The position numbers and the translations under genes are program-made. This document shows positions 52,178 through 61,005 of a DNA stretch of 64,000 nucleotides, one piece after another. Origin of the DNA: Phytopseudomonas flavescens (GTDB taxonomy: Bacteria > Pseudomonadota > Gammaproteobacteria > Pseudomonadales > Pseudomonadaceae); contig NZ_FNDG01000002.1 in the NCBI RefSeq assembly GCF_900100535.1, forward strand, positions 186,001-250,000, read 5' to 3'. The notes under the pieces were generated by a model that had not been told where the DNA came from, did no database searches, and worked only from the letters and a program-made list of their open reading frames with translations. Every line of letters begins with the position of its first letter. Position 1 is the stretch's first letter.

Positions 52178-53593
52178 CTAATCGCCGCGCGGCTCCTTCT
52201 CGGTGGTCTGCTCGTGCACTGAGGTACTGATCAGCACCTGTTCGACCCTCGCCTGGGCTTGCGTGGCCAACTGCGACAGGCCCAGTTCACGGTATACGGC
52301 AGCCAGTGCACGATTGGTGGGAATGTCATCAGCGTCATAGCGGCGGCGTAGCTCCAGCAGCTGTTGCGCGGTGATCCAATGCCCGGCATGCAGGTGGGCA
52401 TCCTGGGCGATCAATGCGAACAGGTCGCGCTGGGCGTGGCTGCCTCCTGCTTCGACCAGTCGTGGCAAGGCCTGGTCGAGCAGCCGCGCGGCGCGGGCGA
52501 AATCCCCTCGAGCATGGGCGTAGAGGCCCAGAGCGGCGGGCAGGGTGACGTCACGCCAGACCGACTGACTGAAGGCTGGCGCGCGTTCCGCGCGAGCCTC
52601 CAGTGCGGCGAGCAGGCCTTCTGCCTGGGGCTTGTCGGCGCGGGCCAGACCGTACAGGTACTGCAGAGACAGGAACGGCTGCACGGTGTCCTGCTCGCGT
52701 ACCTGCAGGTACTCGGCCAGTTGCTGCCAGCGTTGGCCGATCTGCGCCCCGGCCAGCTCCAGGCGAGTCAGCAGCGATACCGCGCCGATCTGATCCTGGG
52801 AGTACTCGGGAAGAATGCCCCAGACGTGGTTGTCGTAAATCTCCAGCACGCGCTGCAGGTTGCCGCGGGCCAGATGAAACAGCGCCAGGTGCCACCAATT
52901 GTGGGTGTACATGAACGAGTTGAGGCCGTCCCAGCCGTCTTTGACCGACTCCAGAAATGCAGTGCCTTCGGCGATGCGTCCCTGGGTCAGGAACACGTGC
53001 GCCAGCGCATGCTGGGCCCAGGGTTCGCATGGCTCGATCTCTAGCGCCGTGCGCGCAGCCGCTTCGGCCTCGTCGAGCAGGTGGCATTGCTCGTAGGCGA
53101 AGGCCAGCATGCCGTGCAACTGGGCGATCTCGCTGGCGTGCGGCAGAGCCTTGAGGGCGACGCGCAGCATGCCCGGCGAGTCGCCCTGATTGAAGCGCAG
53201 GTACTGGCTGAGTTTCAGCGCGAAGAGGTCGCGGGGATGAGCGTCCAGCAGGGCGTCGACCTGTTGCAGAACCCTGGGTACGTCATCTGCGATCCAGGCG
53301 TCGAGGGTCTCGAGCAGGGTGCGCTCACGCCAGCTCGTGACCTCGCCGAGATTCGCCTGGGCTCGTGCCAGGTAGCGAGTGGCTAGCTGCGCCGCTTGCG
53401 GTGACTCGATGAACATCGCCAGAAAGCCCGCATAGGCGTTGGCCGGCAGATCCTGCGCAGCCGCGTCGGCAGCGGCGAGAATGCCTTCGGCACGGGGCTC
53501 GTAGGTCAGAAAGCCGCCAATGAAGTCATCGATCGCTGCGAGCGTGTGGGGCTCCCTGGTGGACAAGGGGTTGCCGAGAAAGTCATGGGGCAT
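52178..53593 (-). CDS. TTC38-like tetratricopeptide repeat protein
   Basis: TPR protein of 471 aa resembling eukaryotic and bacterial TTC38: MPHDFLGNPLSTREPHTLAA start, HGMLAFAYEQCHLLDEAEAA, AQHALAHVFLTQGRIAEGTA, and the hallmark HNWWHLALFHLARG. No catalytic motif or signal peptide is recognised. Shine-Dalgarno CGGAG lies nine bases before ATG 53593. The perfect sigma54 promoter 35 bp upstream ties it to the sulfur regulon. It converges with the aminopeptidase gene. Function is unknown; a scaffold or an unrecognised hydrolase are both possible. Confidence 0.85.
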   Translation of the reverse strand: MPHDFLGNPLSTREPHTLAAIDDFIGGFLTYEPRAEGILAAADAAAQDLPANAYAGFLAMFIESPQAAQLATRYLARAQANLGEVTSWRERTLLETLDAWIADDVPRVLQQVDALLDAHPRDLFALKLSQYLRFNQGDSPGMLRVALKALPHASEIAQLHGMLAFAYEQCHLLDEAEAAARTALEIEPCEPWAQHALAHVFLTQGRIAEGTAFLESVKDGWDGLNSFMYTHNWWHLALFHLARGNLQRVLEIYDNHVWGILPEYSQDQIGAVSLLTRLELAGAQIGQRWQQLAEYLQVREQDTVQPFLSLQYLYGLARADKPQAEGLLAALEARAERAPAFSQSVWRDVTLPAALGLYAHARGDFARAARLLDQALPRLVEAGGSHAQRDLFALIAQDAHLHAGHWITAQQLLELRRRYDADDIPTNRALAAVYRELGLSQLATQAQARVEQVLISTSVHEQTTEKEPRGD

Positions 53594-53627
53594 GCAGGTC
53601 GCTCCGCCGTTGAATGAGTCGGGCTGT

Positions 53628-53643
53628 AGCAAAGCCCGTGCCA
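53628..53643 (-). promoter_or_regulatory. Consensus sigma54 promoter of the TPR gene
   Basis: Minus strand TGGCACG-GGCT-TTGCT matches the sigma54 consensus TGGCACG-N4-TTGCW at every defined position. The predicted start is about 23 bp before the ATG at 53593. Confidence 0.88.
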
Positions 53644-53714
53644 ACCCCGCGGCCCCATCTGCCCGTTCGCTGGCGCGTCGACACTGCTGGATTCCGCGCA
53701 ATCTGCGGGGCGGC

Positions 53715-53732
53715 CTGCTGCTTTCCCAGCAG
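53715..53732. promoter_or_regulatory. Second copy of the candidate enhancer palindrome
   Basis: CTGCTG-CTTTCC-CAGCAG repeats the arms and 6-bp spacing of the site at 51028-51047, with an unrelated spacer. The centre is about 87 bp from the plus-strand start and 107 bp from the minus-strand start. Confidence 0.6.
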
Positions 53733-53783
53733 TCGCGGCAATCTGCCTTGGCCCGCAGCCACTGAAAGCGCCCGCTCTGGCGC

Positions 53784-53799
53784 TGGCATGGCGCTTGCT
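53784..53799 (+). promoter_or_regulatory. Sigma54 promoter of the peptide-type ABC operon
   Basis: TGGCATG-GCGC-TTGCT has one mismatch to the consensus. The predicted start is about 13 bp before ATG 53824, leaving just room for the AAGG Shine-Dalgarno. Confidence 0.82.
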
Positions 53800-53823
53800 C
53801 CTGCTCTGTCGTCCTTAAGGTCG

Positions 53824-55452
53824 ATGATGAGACGAGCGATGTCCTACAGAAAATCAGCAACTGGCCCAGCAGCCGGCCTACGTACCACCCTGAGTGCGCT
53901 GGTAGCGGCACTGCTGCTGAGTGGAGTGGCGGGTGCTTCGGCCGAGCCTGTGCGCGGTGGAACGCTCGGCCTGGTCGCCCAGCCGGAGCCGCCAGCGCTG
54001 GTCCACGCTCTGGTGTCGCACGTTTCGACCCAGTATGTCAGCGGCAAGGTACTGCAGAGCCTGCTGGCGTTCGACCACGGGCTCAAGCCGATCCCGGTAC
54101 TGGCACGCAGTTGGCAGGTTTCCGATGACCGCCTGACCTGGACCTTCGACCTGCAGGAGGGCGTGAAGTGGCACGATGGCCAGCCGTTCACCGCGGCGGA
54201 CGTAGTGTTCAGCCTGCGCGATTTCTACCCGGCCGTGGATCCGCGCCAGCGCTCGCTTTACGAGGAGTACTTCGACAATGTCGAAGCCAGCGGGCCGCTT
54301 CAGGTGCGTATCCAACTGAAGAAAGTCTTCTCGCCGCTGCTCGATTCGCTCGGTAGCGGTTTGCGCCCGATCGTCGCCAAGCATCTGTATGACGGCAAGG
54401 GCGATTACCGCGCCAATCCGGTCAATCTGAACCCCATTGGCACCGGCCCGTTCGTGTTCAAGGAGTGGAAGCGCGGCGCCTACATTCGCCTGGAGCGCAA
54501 TGCCGATTACTGGAAGGCCGGCCTGCCGTATCTGGATGCCGTGGTGTTCCATGTGATTCCCGATGCTGCCTCGCGTGCCGTGGCGTTCGAGCGCGGCGAT
54601 GTCAAGGCGCTGCGCAGCGGTGATGCCGATTACGCCGACCTGTCTCGCCTTGCCGCGCTGCCGGATGTGGTGCGCAGCGAGAAGGGCTGGGAGCTGTTCC
54701 ATGGCCAGGCCTTCCTGCAGATCAATACCCGCAAGCCGGGGCTGGACAACGCCAAGGTGCGTGAGGCGATTCTGCTCTCGCTGGATCGCCAGTTCATCGT
54801 CGACAATATCTTCTTCGGCACCGGTAGCCCGTCGCAGGGCGTGTTCGCGCCGGGCAGTCCGGAGCACGACCCGCAGCTGCCGCAGCATGACTACAACCCG
54901 GCCAAGGCCCGCCAGCTGATTGAGGAATCCGGCGTGGATGTCAGCAAGCTGCGCCTGCGCTTGCTCAATGGCGAGAAGGGCGGTGCCTGGGAGCGCCTGG
55001 CCGAATACACCCGCCAGGCGCTGCTACCCCTGGGTATCAAGGTTCAGGTCGTGACCTCGGATTCCGCGACCTGGTACCAGCGGGTCAGCGACTGGGAGTT
55101 CGATCTCACCTACAACTTCATCTTTCAGGTCGGCGATCCCTATCTGTCCACTGCCTATCTGTACCGCAGCGACAACATCGTCAAGGGCTCGCCGTGGGGC
55201 AACGTGGGCGGCTATTCCAACCCCGAGGCCGATGGGCTCTGGCACGAAGCGGTCAACGCGAAGGACGACAAGGCCCGGCAGGCGGCTTACTGGCGCCTGG
55301 AGAATCTGCTCAACCGTGACCTGCCGATCCTGCCGATCTACGAGATGAACTTCCCGACGCTCTACCACAAGGATGTGAAAAACCTCCTGCGCACCGCGAC
55401 CAGCGTCAACGAAAGCCTGGATGACGTGTATCTGGAGGAGGGCACTCGATGA
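53824..55452 (+). CDS. Peptide-type ABC transporter substrate-binding protein
   Basis: Family 5 (DppA/OppA-like) binding protein of 542 aa with a signal region (TTLSALVAALLLSGVAGASA). Landmarks are PVRGGTLGLVAQPEPPALVH, the SBP_bac_5 core LTWTFDLQEGVKWHDGQPFT, NPIGTGPFVFKEWKRGAYIR, NAKVREAILLSLDRQFIVDN and a C-terminal LNRDLPILPIYEM. The start could be ATG 53824 or the next codon, ATG 53827. It is the first gene of a six-gene coupled operon. The ligand is probably a peptide-like or opine-like organosulfur compound. Confidence 0.9.
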   Translation: MMRRAMSYRKSATGPAAGLRTTLSALVAALLLSGVAGASAEPVRGGTLGLVAQPEPPALVHALVSHVSTQYVSGKVLQSLLAFDHGLKPIPVLARSWQVSDDRLTWTFDLQEGVKWHDGQPFTAADVVFSLRDFYPAVDPRQRSLYEEYFDNVEASGPLQVRIQLKKVFSPLLDSLGSGLRPIVAKHLYDGKGDYRANPVNLNPIGTGPFVFKEWKRGAYIRLERNADYWKAGLPYLDAVVFHVIPDAASRAVAFERGDVKALRSGDADYADLSRLAALPDVVRSEKGWELFHGQAFLQINTRKPGLDNAKVREAILLSLDRQFIVDNIFFGTGSPSQGVFAPGSPEHDPQLPQHDYNPAKARQLIEESGVDVSKLRLRLLNGEKGGAWERLAEYTRQALLPLGIKVQVVTSDSATWYQRVSDWEFDLTYNFIFQVGDPYLSTAYLYRSDNIVKGSPWGNVGGYSNPEADGLWHEAVNAKDDKARQAAYWRLENLLNRDLPILPIYEMNFPTLYHKDVKNLLRTATSVNESLDDVYLEEGTR

Positions 55453-56462
55453 CCGTGGCTACCTCCCTGGCTCAGGGGCTGATGTTTTTCGGGTTGCGCC
55501 TGGGCAGGGTGGTGCTTGTGGTTCTGGTGGTGCTGGTCGGCACCTTTCTGTTGCTGCGCCTGGCACCTGGCGACCCGGCGCTGACCATGGCCAGTGCCGC
55601 CGGCCTGGATGACCCCGCGTATGTAGAGCAGTTGCGCCGGGAGATGGGCCTGGATCGTCCGCTGAGCGTGCAGTTGCTCGACTACCTGGGAGCGCTGGCC
55701 CAGGGTGACCTGGGCTATTCCCATCGTAACCAGGCACAGGTGTGGTCGCTGATTGCCGAGCGCCTTCCCGCGACCCTGCTGTTGCTGCTGGCTGCGTTGC
55801 TGACGTCCATCATCATCGGTGTCAGCCTCGGCGTATTGGCGGCCTGGAGCCGTCAGCAGGGTGGTTGGCTGGATCGCGTGATCGGTGCCGTGGTGCTGTT
55901 GCTGTTCGCCACGCCGACCTTCTGGCTCGCGCTGTTGCTGGTGATCCTGTTTTCACTGACGCTTGGCGTGCTGCCCGCGTTCGGCATGGAAACCGTGGGC
56001 TCCGGTTTCAGCGGCTGGCAGTACGCGCTGGACGTAGCCCGGCACCTGTTGTTGCCCTGCCTGTCGCTGAGCTTCGTGTTCCTGGCGGTTTACGTGCAAC
56101 TGACCCGCAGCGCGATGCTCGAGGTGTTCGAGCAGGAGTTCGTGCGTACCGCGCGTGCCAAGGGCGCCAGTGAGTCTCGCGTGCTGATTCGCCATGTGCT
56201 GCGCAATGCCTTGCTGCCTGTCACCACCTATGCCGGCCTGCAGCTGGGCCAGTTGGCCAGCGCCAGCCTGCTGGTGGAGGTGGTGTACGCCTGGCCAGGA
56301 ATCGGCAGGCTGCTTTACGAATCCCTGGAGGCTCGCGATTACCCGCTGCTGCTGGGAGTATTTCTGGTCATCTCGCTGCTGGTGCTGCTTGGCAACCTGC
56401 TCGGTGAGCTGCTGTGCTACCTGCTCGATCCACGGCTGGCGGCGGGAGGAGAGCGGGTATGA
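55449..56462 (+). CDS. Peptide-type ABC transporter permease (DppB-like)
   Basis: Inner-membrane permease of 337 aa: N-terminal VVLVGTFLLLRLAPGDPALT, MGLDRPLSVQLLDYLGALAQ with GDLGYSHRNQAQVW, LLTSIIIGVSLGVLAAWSRQ, and the EAA loop FVRTARAKGASESRVLIRHV. The N-terminal GDP and LGYS motifs are typical of the OppB/DppB partner. ATG 55449 overlaps the binding-protein stop (ATGA). Confidence 0.92.
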   Translation: MTVATSLAQGLMFFGLRLGRVVLVVLVVLVGTFLLLRLAPGDPALTMASAAGLDDPAYVEQLRREMGLDRPLSVQLLDYLGALAQGDLGYSHRNQAQVWSLIAERLPATLLLLLAALLTSIIIGVSLGVLAAWSRQQGGWLDRVIGAVVLLLFATPTFWLALLLVILFSLTLGVLPAFGMETVGSGFSGWQYALDVARHLLLPCLSLSFVFLAVYVQLTRSAMLEVFEQEFVRTARAKGASESRVLIRHVLRNALLPVTTYAGLQLGQLASASLLVEVVYAWPGIGRLLYESLEARDYPLLLGVFLVISLLVLLGNLLGELLCYLLDPRLAAGGERV

Positions 56463-57292
56463 GTGTCGCGAAGCGTTTCTTGCGCCAGCCGATTGCGCTA
56501 CTCGGTCTGCTGTTTCTGCTGATCCTGGGTGTCCTGGCATTGGCCGCTCCCTGGCTGTATCCGGCTTCGCCCTGGGCCATTGTCGCGCCGCCGCTGCAAC
56601 CGCCGCTGGCGTCGTGGCAGTGGCCACTGGGCACCGACCTGCTGGGGCGCGATCCCCTGGCCGGGCTGCTCTTCGGCGCGCGGGTTTCCCTCAGCATCGG
56701 TCTGCTGACGACCGTCGCCACGCTGAGCCTGGGCGTGCTGGTCGGCGCACTGGCCGGCTATTTCGGTGGTCTGGTGGACAGCGTACTGATGCGCGTGAGC
56801 GATATATTCCAGGTGATTCCGGGCCTGTTTCTGGCGGTCATCCTGGTCGCCATTCTCGAACCTTCGACCTTTTCCCTGGTGCTGGCGATTACCCTGTCGG
56901 CCTGGTCGCCGGTTGCACGCATCGTGCGCAGCGAGTTTCTCGCCCTGCGGCAGCGGGAGTTCGTGCTCGCGGCGCGTACTGCCGGTCTCGGCCCCTGGCA
57001 TATCGTTTTCGTGGAAATTCTGCCCAATGCGCTGCCACCGGTGCTGTCGCTGGTGGGGCTGGTCATGGCGGCGGCGATTCTTGGTGAGTCGGCCCTGTCT
57101 TTCCTTGGCCTGGGCGACCCTGAAGCCATGAGCTGGGGGGCGATGATCGATGCGGCTCGCAATCTGGCCCGCCAGGCGTGGTGGCTGAGCGTCTGGCCAG
57201 GCCTGGCGATCCTGCTCACGGTGCTTGCCGCGCACCAGGTCGGCGAAGGGTTGCGCATCGCCTTCAACACGCGTGAGCGAGGTGCAGCATGA
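56459..57292 (+). CDS. Peptide-type ABC transporter permease (DppC-like)
   Basis: Inner-membrane permease of 277 aa: WQWPLGTDLLGRDPLAGLLF (the GTDxxGRD motif of OppC/DppC proteins), ARVSLSIGLLTTVATLSLGV, and the EAA loop FVLAARTAGLGPWHIVFVEI with LPNALPP. ATG 56459 overlaps the DppB-like stop by 4 nt, so an upstream extension of the frame is not used. It pairs with the preceding permease. Confidence 0.92.
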   Translation: MSVAKRFLRQPIALLGLLFLLILGVLALAAPWLYPASPWAIVAPPLQPPLASWQWPLGTDLLGRDPLAGLLFGARVSLSIGLLTTVATLSLGVLVGALAGYFGGLVDSVLMRVSDIFQVIPGLFLAVILVAILEPSTFSLVLAITLSAWSPVARIVRSEFLALRQREFVLAARTAGLGPWHIVFVEILPNALPPVLSLVGLVMAAAILGESALSFLGLGDPEAMSWGAMIDAARNLARQAWWLSVWPGLAILLTVLAAHQVGEGLRIAFNTRERGAA

Positions 57293-58914
57293 GCGAAATC
57301 CTTCTGGATGTCCGAGGCCTGCACGTGCGCCTGCCTGCGTCGTCGGAGCGCAGCCACGCGCTATGCGATGTGAACGTGCGCCTGGCCCGTGGTGAGCTGC
57401 TCTGCGTGGTCGGCGAGTCCGGGTCGGGCAAGTCCACGCTGGGCTCGACGATCCTTGGACTGCTGGCGCCTGGCCTGAGGGCGGAGGCCGGCACCGTGCA
57501 ACTGGCTGGGCGTGACCTGCTGGCCCTGACCCAGCGCGAGCTGCGCGATATTCGTGGGCGCGATATTGCCCTGGTTGCTCAAGACCCCCTCGCCGCATTG
57601 AACCCGGTGCAGCGTATCGGCGCGCAGATCGACGAGGCGCTGCAACTGCACACGGCGCTGTCACGCCGTGAACGTCAGGCGCGGGTGCTGGAATTGTTGG
57701 GCTATGTCGACCTGCCGCGGCCTGCACGACTGCGCCGTGCCTATCCCTTCCAGCTTTCCGGTGGGCAGCGCCAGCGGGTGGCCATCGCCATCGCCCTGGC
57801 CTGCGAGCCTCGCCTGCTGATTGCCGATGAGGTGACCTCGGCGCTGGATGCCGCGACCCGCACGCAGATTCTCGACCTGTTGCAGCGTATTCGCCGCGAC
57901 ACCGGCATGGCGGTGCTGTTGATCACCCACGATTTCTCCGTGGTTCGTGCGGTGGCCGATCGTGTGCTGGTGATGCGTCATGGGCGGGTCGTGGAGGAGG
58001 GTGAGTGTCGCCAGGTGCTGGAAAACCCACAGGCGGATTACACCCGCAGCCTGCTGGCCGCCACCCGTCTGCAGCCGCGCAGTGCCGGGCAAGTGGCCGA
58101 TGCTGCGCCACTGCTGGAAGCCCGTGACCTGCACAAACGCCACTGGCAGCGCCACGGCTTGCGACGCCAGGCGGTCACGGCGCTGGACGGTGTAAGCCTG
58201 CAACTGCGCCCCGGTGAGACGCTGGGGATCGTCGGCGAATCCGGCTCCGGCAAGTCCACGCTGGCGCGTGTACTGCTGCGCCTGCTGCCGCTCGATCAGG
58301 GCAGTATCCGCCTCGCAGGTCGGGAGTTTCTCGATCTCGACCCGCGCGGCCTGCGGGCAGCGCGTTCGGATATCCAGATGGTCTTTCAGGATCCATCCGC
58401 CTCGTTCAACCCGCGCCGACGTGTGGGGGATGCCTTGATCGACGGGCTGCTGCTTCGCGGCGTCGGCAAAGCGGAGGCCGAGCGCCGGGCCCGCGAGTTG
58501 CTGGAGTGGGTCGGTTTACCCGCCAGTGCCTACGACGCCTATCCCCATGCGTTTTCCGGTGGTCAGCGGCAGCGCATTGCCATTGCCCGCGCGCTGCTGC
58601 CAGAACCGCGGGTGCTGGTGGCCGACGAATGCGTGTCGGCGCTGGATGCGCTGATTCAGGCACAGATTCTCGAACTGCTCGAGCGCCTGCAGAGCCAGCT
58701 TGGTCTGTCGATGATCTTCATCACCCATGACCTTGGCGTCGCCGCACGGTTGTGCGACCGCGTGCTGGTCATGCATCAGGGCCGCGTGGTCGAGAACGCC
58801 CCCACCACGCAGTTGCTCGCCGCCCCGCAGCATCCCTACACCCGCACACTGCTGGCCGCCCATGCCGGCCACACGACGATTGCTGCAACCGATGCCGTGC
58901 TCGAGGCGACATGA
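57289..58914 (+). CDS. Fused double-ATPase subunit of the peptide-type ABC transporter
   Basis: Protein of 541 aa with two complete nucleotide-binding domains, equal to DppD plus DppF in one chain. Domain 1 has Walker [10 protein letters not shown] (residues 42-50), [28 protein letters not shown] and [11 protein letters not shown]. Domain 2 has Walker [10 protein letters not shown] near 317-325, [29 protein letters not shown] and [10 protein letters not shown]. The second half carries the post-ATPase tail [10 protein letters not shown]. It overlaps both neighbours by 4 nt. Confidence 0.92.
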   Translation: MSEILLDVRGLHVRLPASSERSHALCDVNVRLARGELLCVVGESGSGKSTLGSTILGLLAPGLRAEAGTVQLAGRDLLALTQRELRDIRGRDIALVAQDPLAALNPVQRIGAQIDEALQLHTALSRRERQARVLELLGYVDLPRPARLRRAYPFQLSGGQRQRVAIAIALACEPRLLIADEVTSALDAATRTQILDLLQRIRRDTGMAVLLITHDFSVVRAVADRVLVMRHGRVVEEGECRQVLENPQADYTRSLLAATRLQPRSAGQVADAAPLLEARDLHKRHWQRHGLRRQAVTALDGVSLQLRPGETLGIVGESGSGKSTLARVLLRLLPLDQGSIRLAGREFLDLDPRGLRAARSDIQMVFQDPSASFNPRRRVGDALIDGLLLRGVGKAEAERRARELLEWVGLPASAYDAYPHAFSGGQRQRIAIARALLPEPRVLVADECVSALDALIQAQILELLERLQSQLGLSMIFITHDLGVAARLCDRVLVMHQGRVVENAPTTQLLAAPQHPYTRTLLAAHAGHTTIAATDAVLEAT

Positions 58915-60131
58915 CCCCCAGAAACAATGAAACCCTGCGTCTCAATGCATTCCTGATGGCCACCGGGCACCATGTTGCCGGCTGGCGCCACCCGGATGCC
59001 CAGGCTGATGGCGGCCTGAATATCGATCACTACCGGCAACTGGCGCAAACCGCCGAACGGGGCTGCTTCGACGCCGTGTTCCTCTCCGATACCCTGGCCA
59101 TGTTGCCAGGTGACCCAGGCGCATTGAGCCGCATGGCGCGAACCGAGCACTTCGAGCCGTTGACGCTGCTTGCCGCGCTGGCTGCCACGACCCGACACAT
59201 CGGGCTGATCGCTACCGTCACCACGTCCTATAACGACGTCGCTAACGTGGCGGGCAGCTTTACCGCCTTGCAACGCATCAGTGGCGGCCGCTGCGGCTGG
59301 AATCTGGTGACCTCCAGCAACGCGCGGGAAGCCCACAACTTCGGACGTGAGCAGCACTTCGCCCATGGCGACCGTTACCGCCTGGCCGAGCAGTTCCTCG
59401 CCCAGGTGCAAGGTCGCTGGGCCGAGCAGGGCAGCAGGCCGGTTCAGGTGCTTGCCGGTGACTCCGAAGCGGGACGCGATTTCGCCGCTCGCCATGCCGA
59501 AGTGCTGTTCACCGCCCAGCCGACCCTCGAGGGCGCTCGCGCCTTTTATCGGGATGTGAAAGCGCGCATGGCGCAACATGGACGCTCAGCGCAGCAGTTG
59601 AAGATCATGCCGGGCATCCTGCCGATCATCGGGCGCACCGCTGCCGAGGCCAAGGAGCGCCATGAACGGCTACAGGCACTGATCGAGCCGGAGGTTGGCT
59701 TGTCGCTGCTGTCCGATGTCGCCGGAGGCGTCGATCTTTCTCGCTATCCTCTCGATGGGCCGTTGCCCGATCTGCCCGTTACCGAGTCCGGGCGCAGCCG
59801 CCAGCACCTCTTGGTCGAGATGGCCCGTGCTGAGAACCTCAGCATTCGCCAGCTGTACCTGCGTATCGCCAGAGCCCGCGGGCACCTGGCCGTGGTAGGC
59901 ACCGCGACGGACGTTGCCGCCCAGATGGAACACTGGTTTCGCCAGTATGGCGCCGACGGCTTCAATGTCATGCCAGCCTGGTTGCCTGGTGGGCTCGACG
60001 ATTTCGTCACCCAGGTGATTCCCGAACTGCAACGCCGCGGGCTGTTCCGCACCCAGTACACCGGCCAGAGTCTACGCGACCATCTTGGGCTGGCTGTCTC
60101 CCCGAACCCTAAGGAACTCGTCAATGGCTAA
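58911..60131 (+). CDS. NtaA/SnaA/DszA-family flavin monooxygenase (sixth LLM enzyme)
   Basis: Monooxygenase of 406 aa: LNAFLMATGHHVAGWRHPDA, CFDAVFLSDTLAMLPG, GLIATVTTSYNDVANVAGSF, GRCGWNLVTSSNAREAHNFG and LPGGLDDFVTQVIPELQRRG. It is clearly related to the 446-aa enzyme at 43047-44387, but about 40 residues shorter in the middle. ATG 58911 overlaps the ATPase stop (ATGA). FMNH2-dependent oxidation of the substrate brought in by the operon's own transporter is the simplest role. Confidence 0.9.
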   Translation: MTPRNNETLRLNAFLMATGHHVAGWRHPDAQADGGLNIDHYRQLAQTAERGCFDAVFLSDTLAMLPGDPGALSRMARTEHFEPLTLLAALAATTRHIGLIATVTTSYNDVANVAGSFTALQRISGGRCGWNLVTSSNAREAHNFGREQHFAHGDRYRLAEQFLAQVQGRWAEQGSRPVQVLAGDSEAGRDFAARHAEVLFTAQPTLEGARAFYRDVKARMAQHGRSAQQLKIMPGILPIIGRTAAEAKERHERLQALIEPEVGLSLLSDVAGGVDLSRYPLDGPLPDLPVTESGRSRQHLLVEMARAENLSIRQLYLRIARARGHLAVVGTATDVAAQMEHWFRQYGADGFNVMPAWLPGGLDDFVTQVIPELQRRGLFRTQYTGQSLRDHLGLAVSPNPKELVNG

Positions 60132-61005
60132 GCTCGAAATCGACCCTGTGGTGCAGGGGCAACGCGTGGAAGTCCGTCCGGGACGTTTTCTCAGCCTGGC
60201 CCATCGTTCGGCCGAGAGCCCTGGCGCGAGCACGGTGTTCTTCGCCCACGGCGGTGGCGGCAACAAGGACCAGTGGCGTGAACAGTGGCGTGACCCGCGT
60301 CTTGCCGGGCATCATCTGGTCGCCTGGGATCTGCTCGGCCATGGGGTCAGCGACCGACCCCGTCAGGCATCCGCCTATGCCTGGGATGAACTGGTGGATG
60401 ACCAGGTGGCGATCCTGCGGCGCTTCGCCGGGCCGCGTAACATCCTGGTGGCCCATTCCTTCGGTACCGCCCTGACCCTCAGCGCCCTGGCGCGCCTGGC
60501 AGGGCGGGAGCCGGCGCCCAGCGTGGATGGCGTGCTGCTGCTGGGCACCCAATTGCAGGCCCCGCTGCGCAGCCCGCTGTTGAAACTACCCGCCTGGGCC
60601 CTCGAATGGATCCGCCCGCGACTGGCCAGGGGCTTTCGCCAGGCCGCCTGGCACCCGGACACCGATCCGGCCCTGGTGGCCTATGAAGACGCCCTGACCG
60701 AGCGCAACGCCTTGCACGTGTTCAAGGCCCTGATCGAGCAGAACCGCTGGATTCCCGATCCGCTGCCGCCCCTCGCGGCGCCGGTGCGCATCCTTGCCGG
60801 CGGGGCCGACCGGGTCACCCATCCCGAAGGCGGGCTGGCGCTGCATGAACGCCTCGTCGGCTCGCAGTTCGAGGTGCTCGAGCAGGCAGGGCATCAGTTG
60901 ATGCTGGAAACCCCCCAGCAGGTGACCGCGCACCTGCTTGCCCTGATACACCATGCCGAAGGCCGCGACGGCTCTGCTACGGCGGCTGTGGCAACGCCCC
61001 CCTGA
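60124..61005 (+). CDS. Alpha/beta hydrolase
   Basis: Hydrolase of 293 aa with the alpha/beta fold: VFFAHGGGGNKDQW (oxyanion HGGGG), HHLVAWDLLGHGVSDRP, nucleophile Ser112 in LVAHSFGTALTL, acid Asp in ILAGGADRVTHP, and His in LEQAGHQLMLETP. It is the last gene of the peptide-ABC operon and overlaps the monooxygenase by 8 nt. It may cleave an ester, amide or thioester formed by, or presented to, the monooxygenase. No signal peptide. Confidence 0.9.
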   Translation: MAKLEIDPVVQGQRVEVRPGRFLSLAHRSAESPGASTVFFAHGGGGNKDQWREQWRDPRLAGHHLVAWDLLGHGVSDRPRQASAYAWDELVDDQVAILRRFAGPRNILVAHSFGTALTLSALARLAGREPAPSVDGVLLLGTQLQAPLRSPLLKLPAWALEWIRPRLARGFRQAAWHPDTDPALVAYEDALTERNALHVFKALIEQNRWIPDPLPPLAAPVRILAGGADRVTHPEGGLALHERLVGSQFEVLEQAGHQLMLETPQQVTAHLLALIHHAEGRDGSATAAVATPP

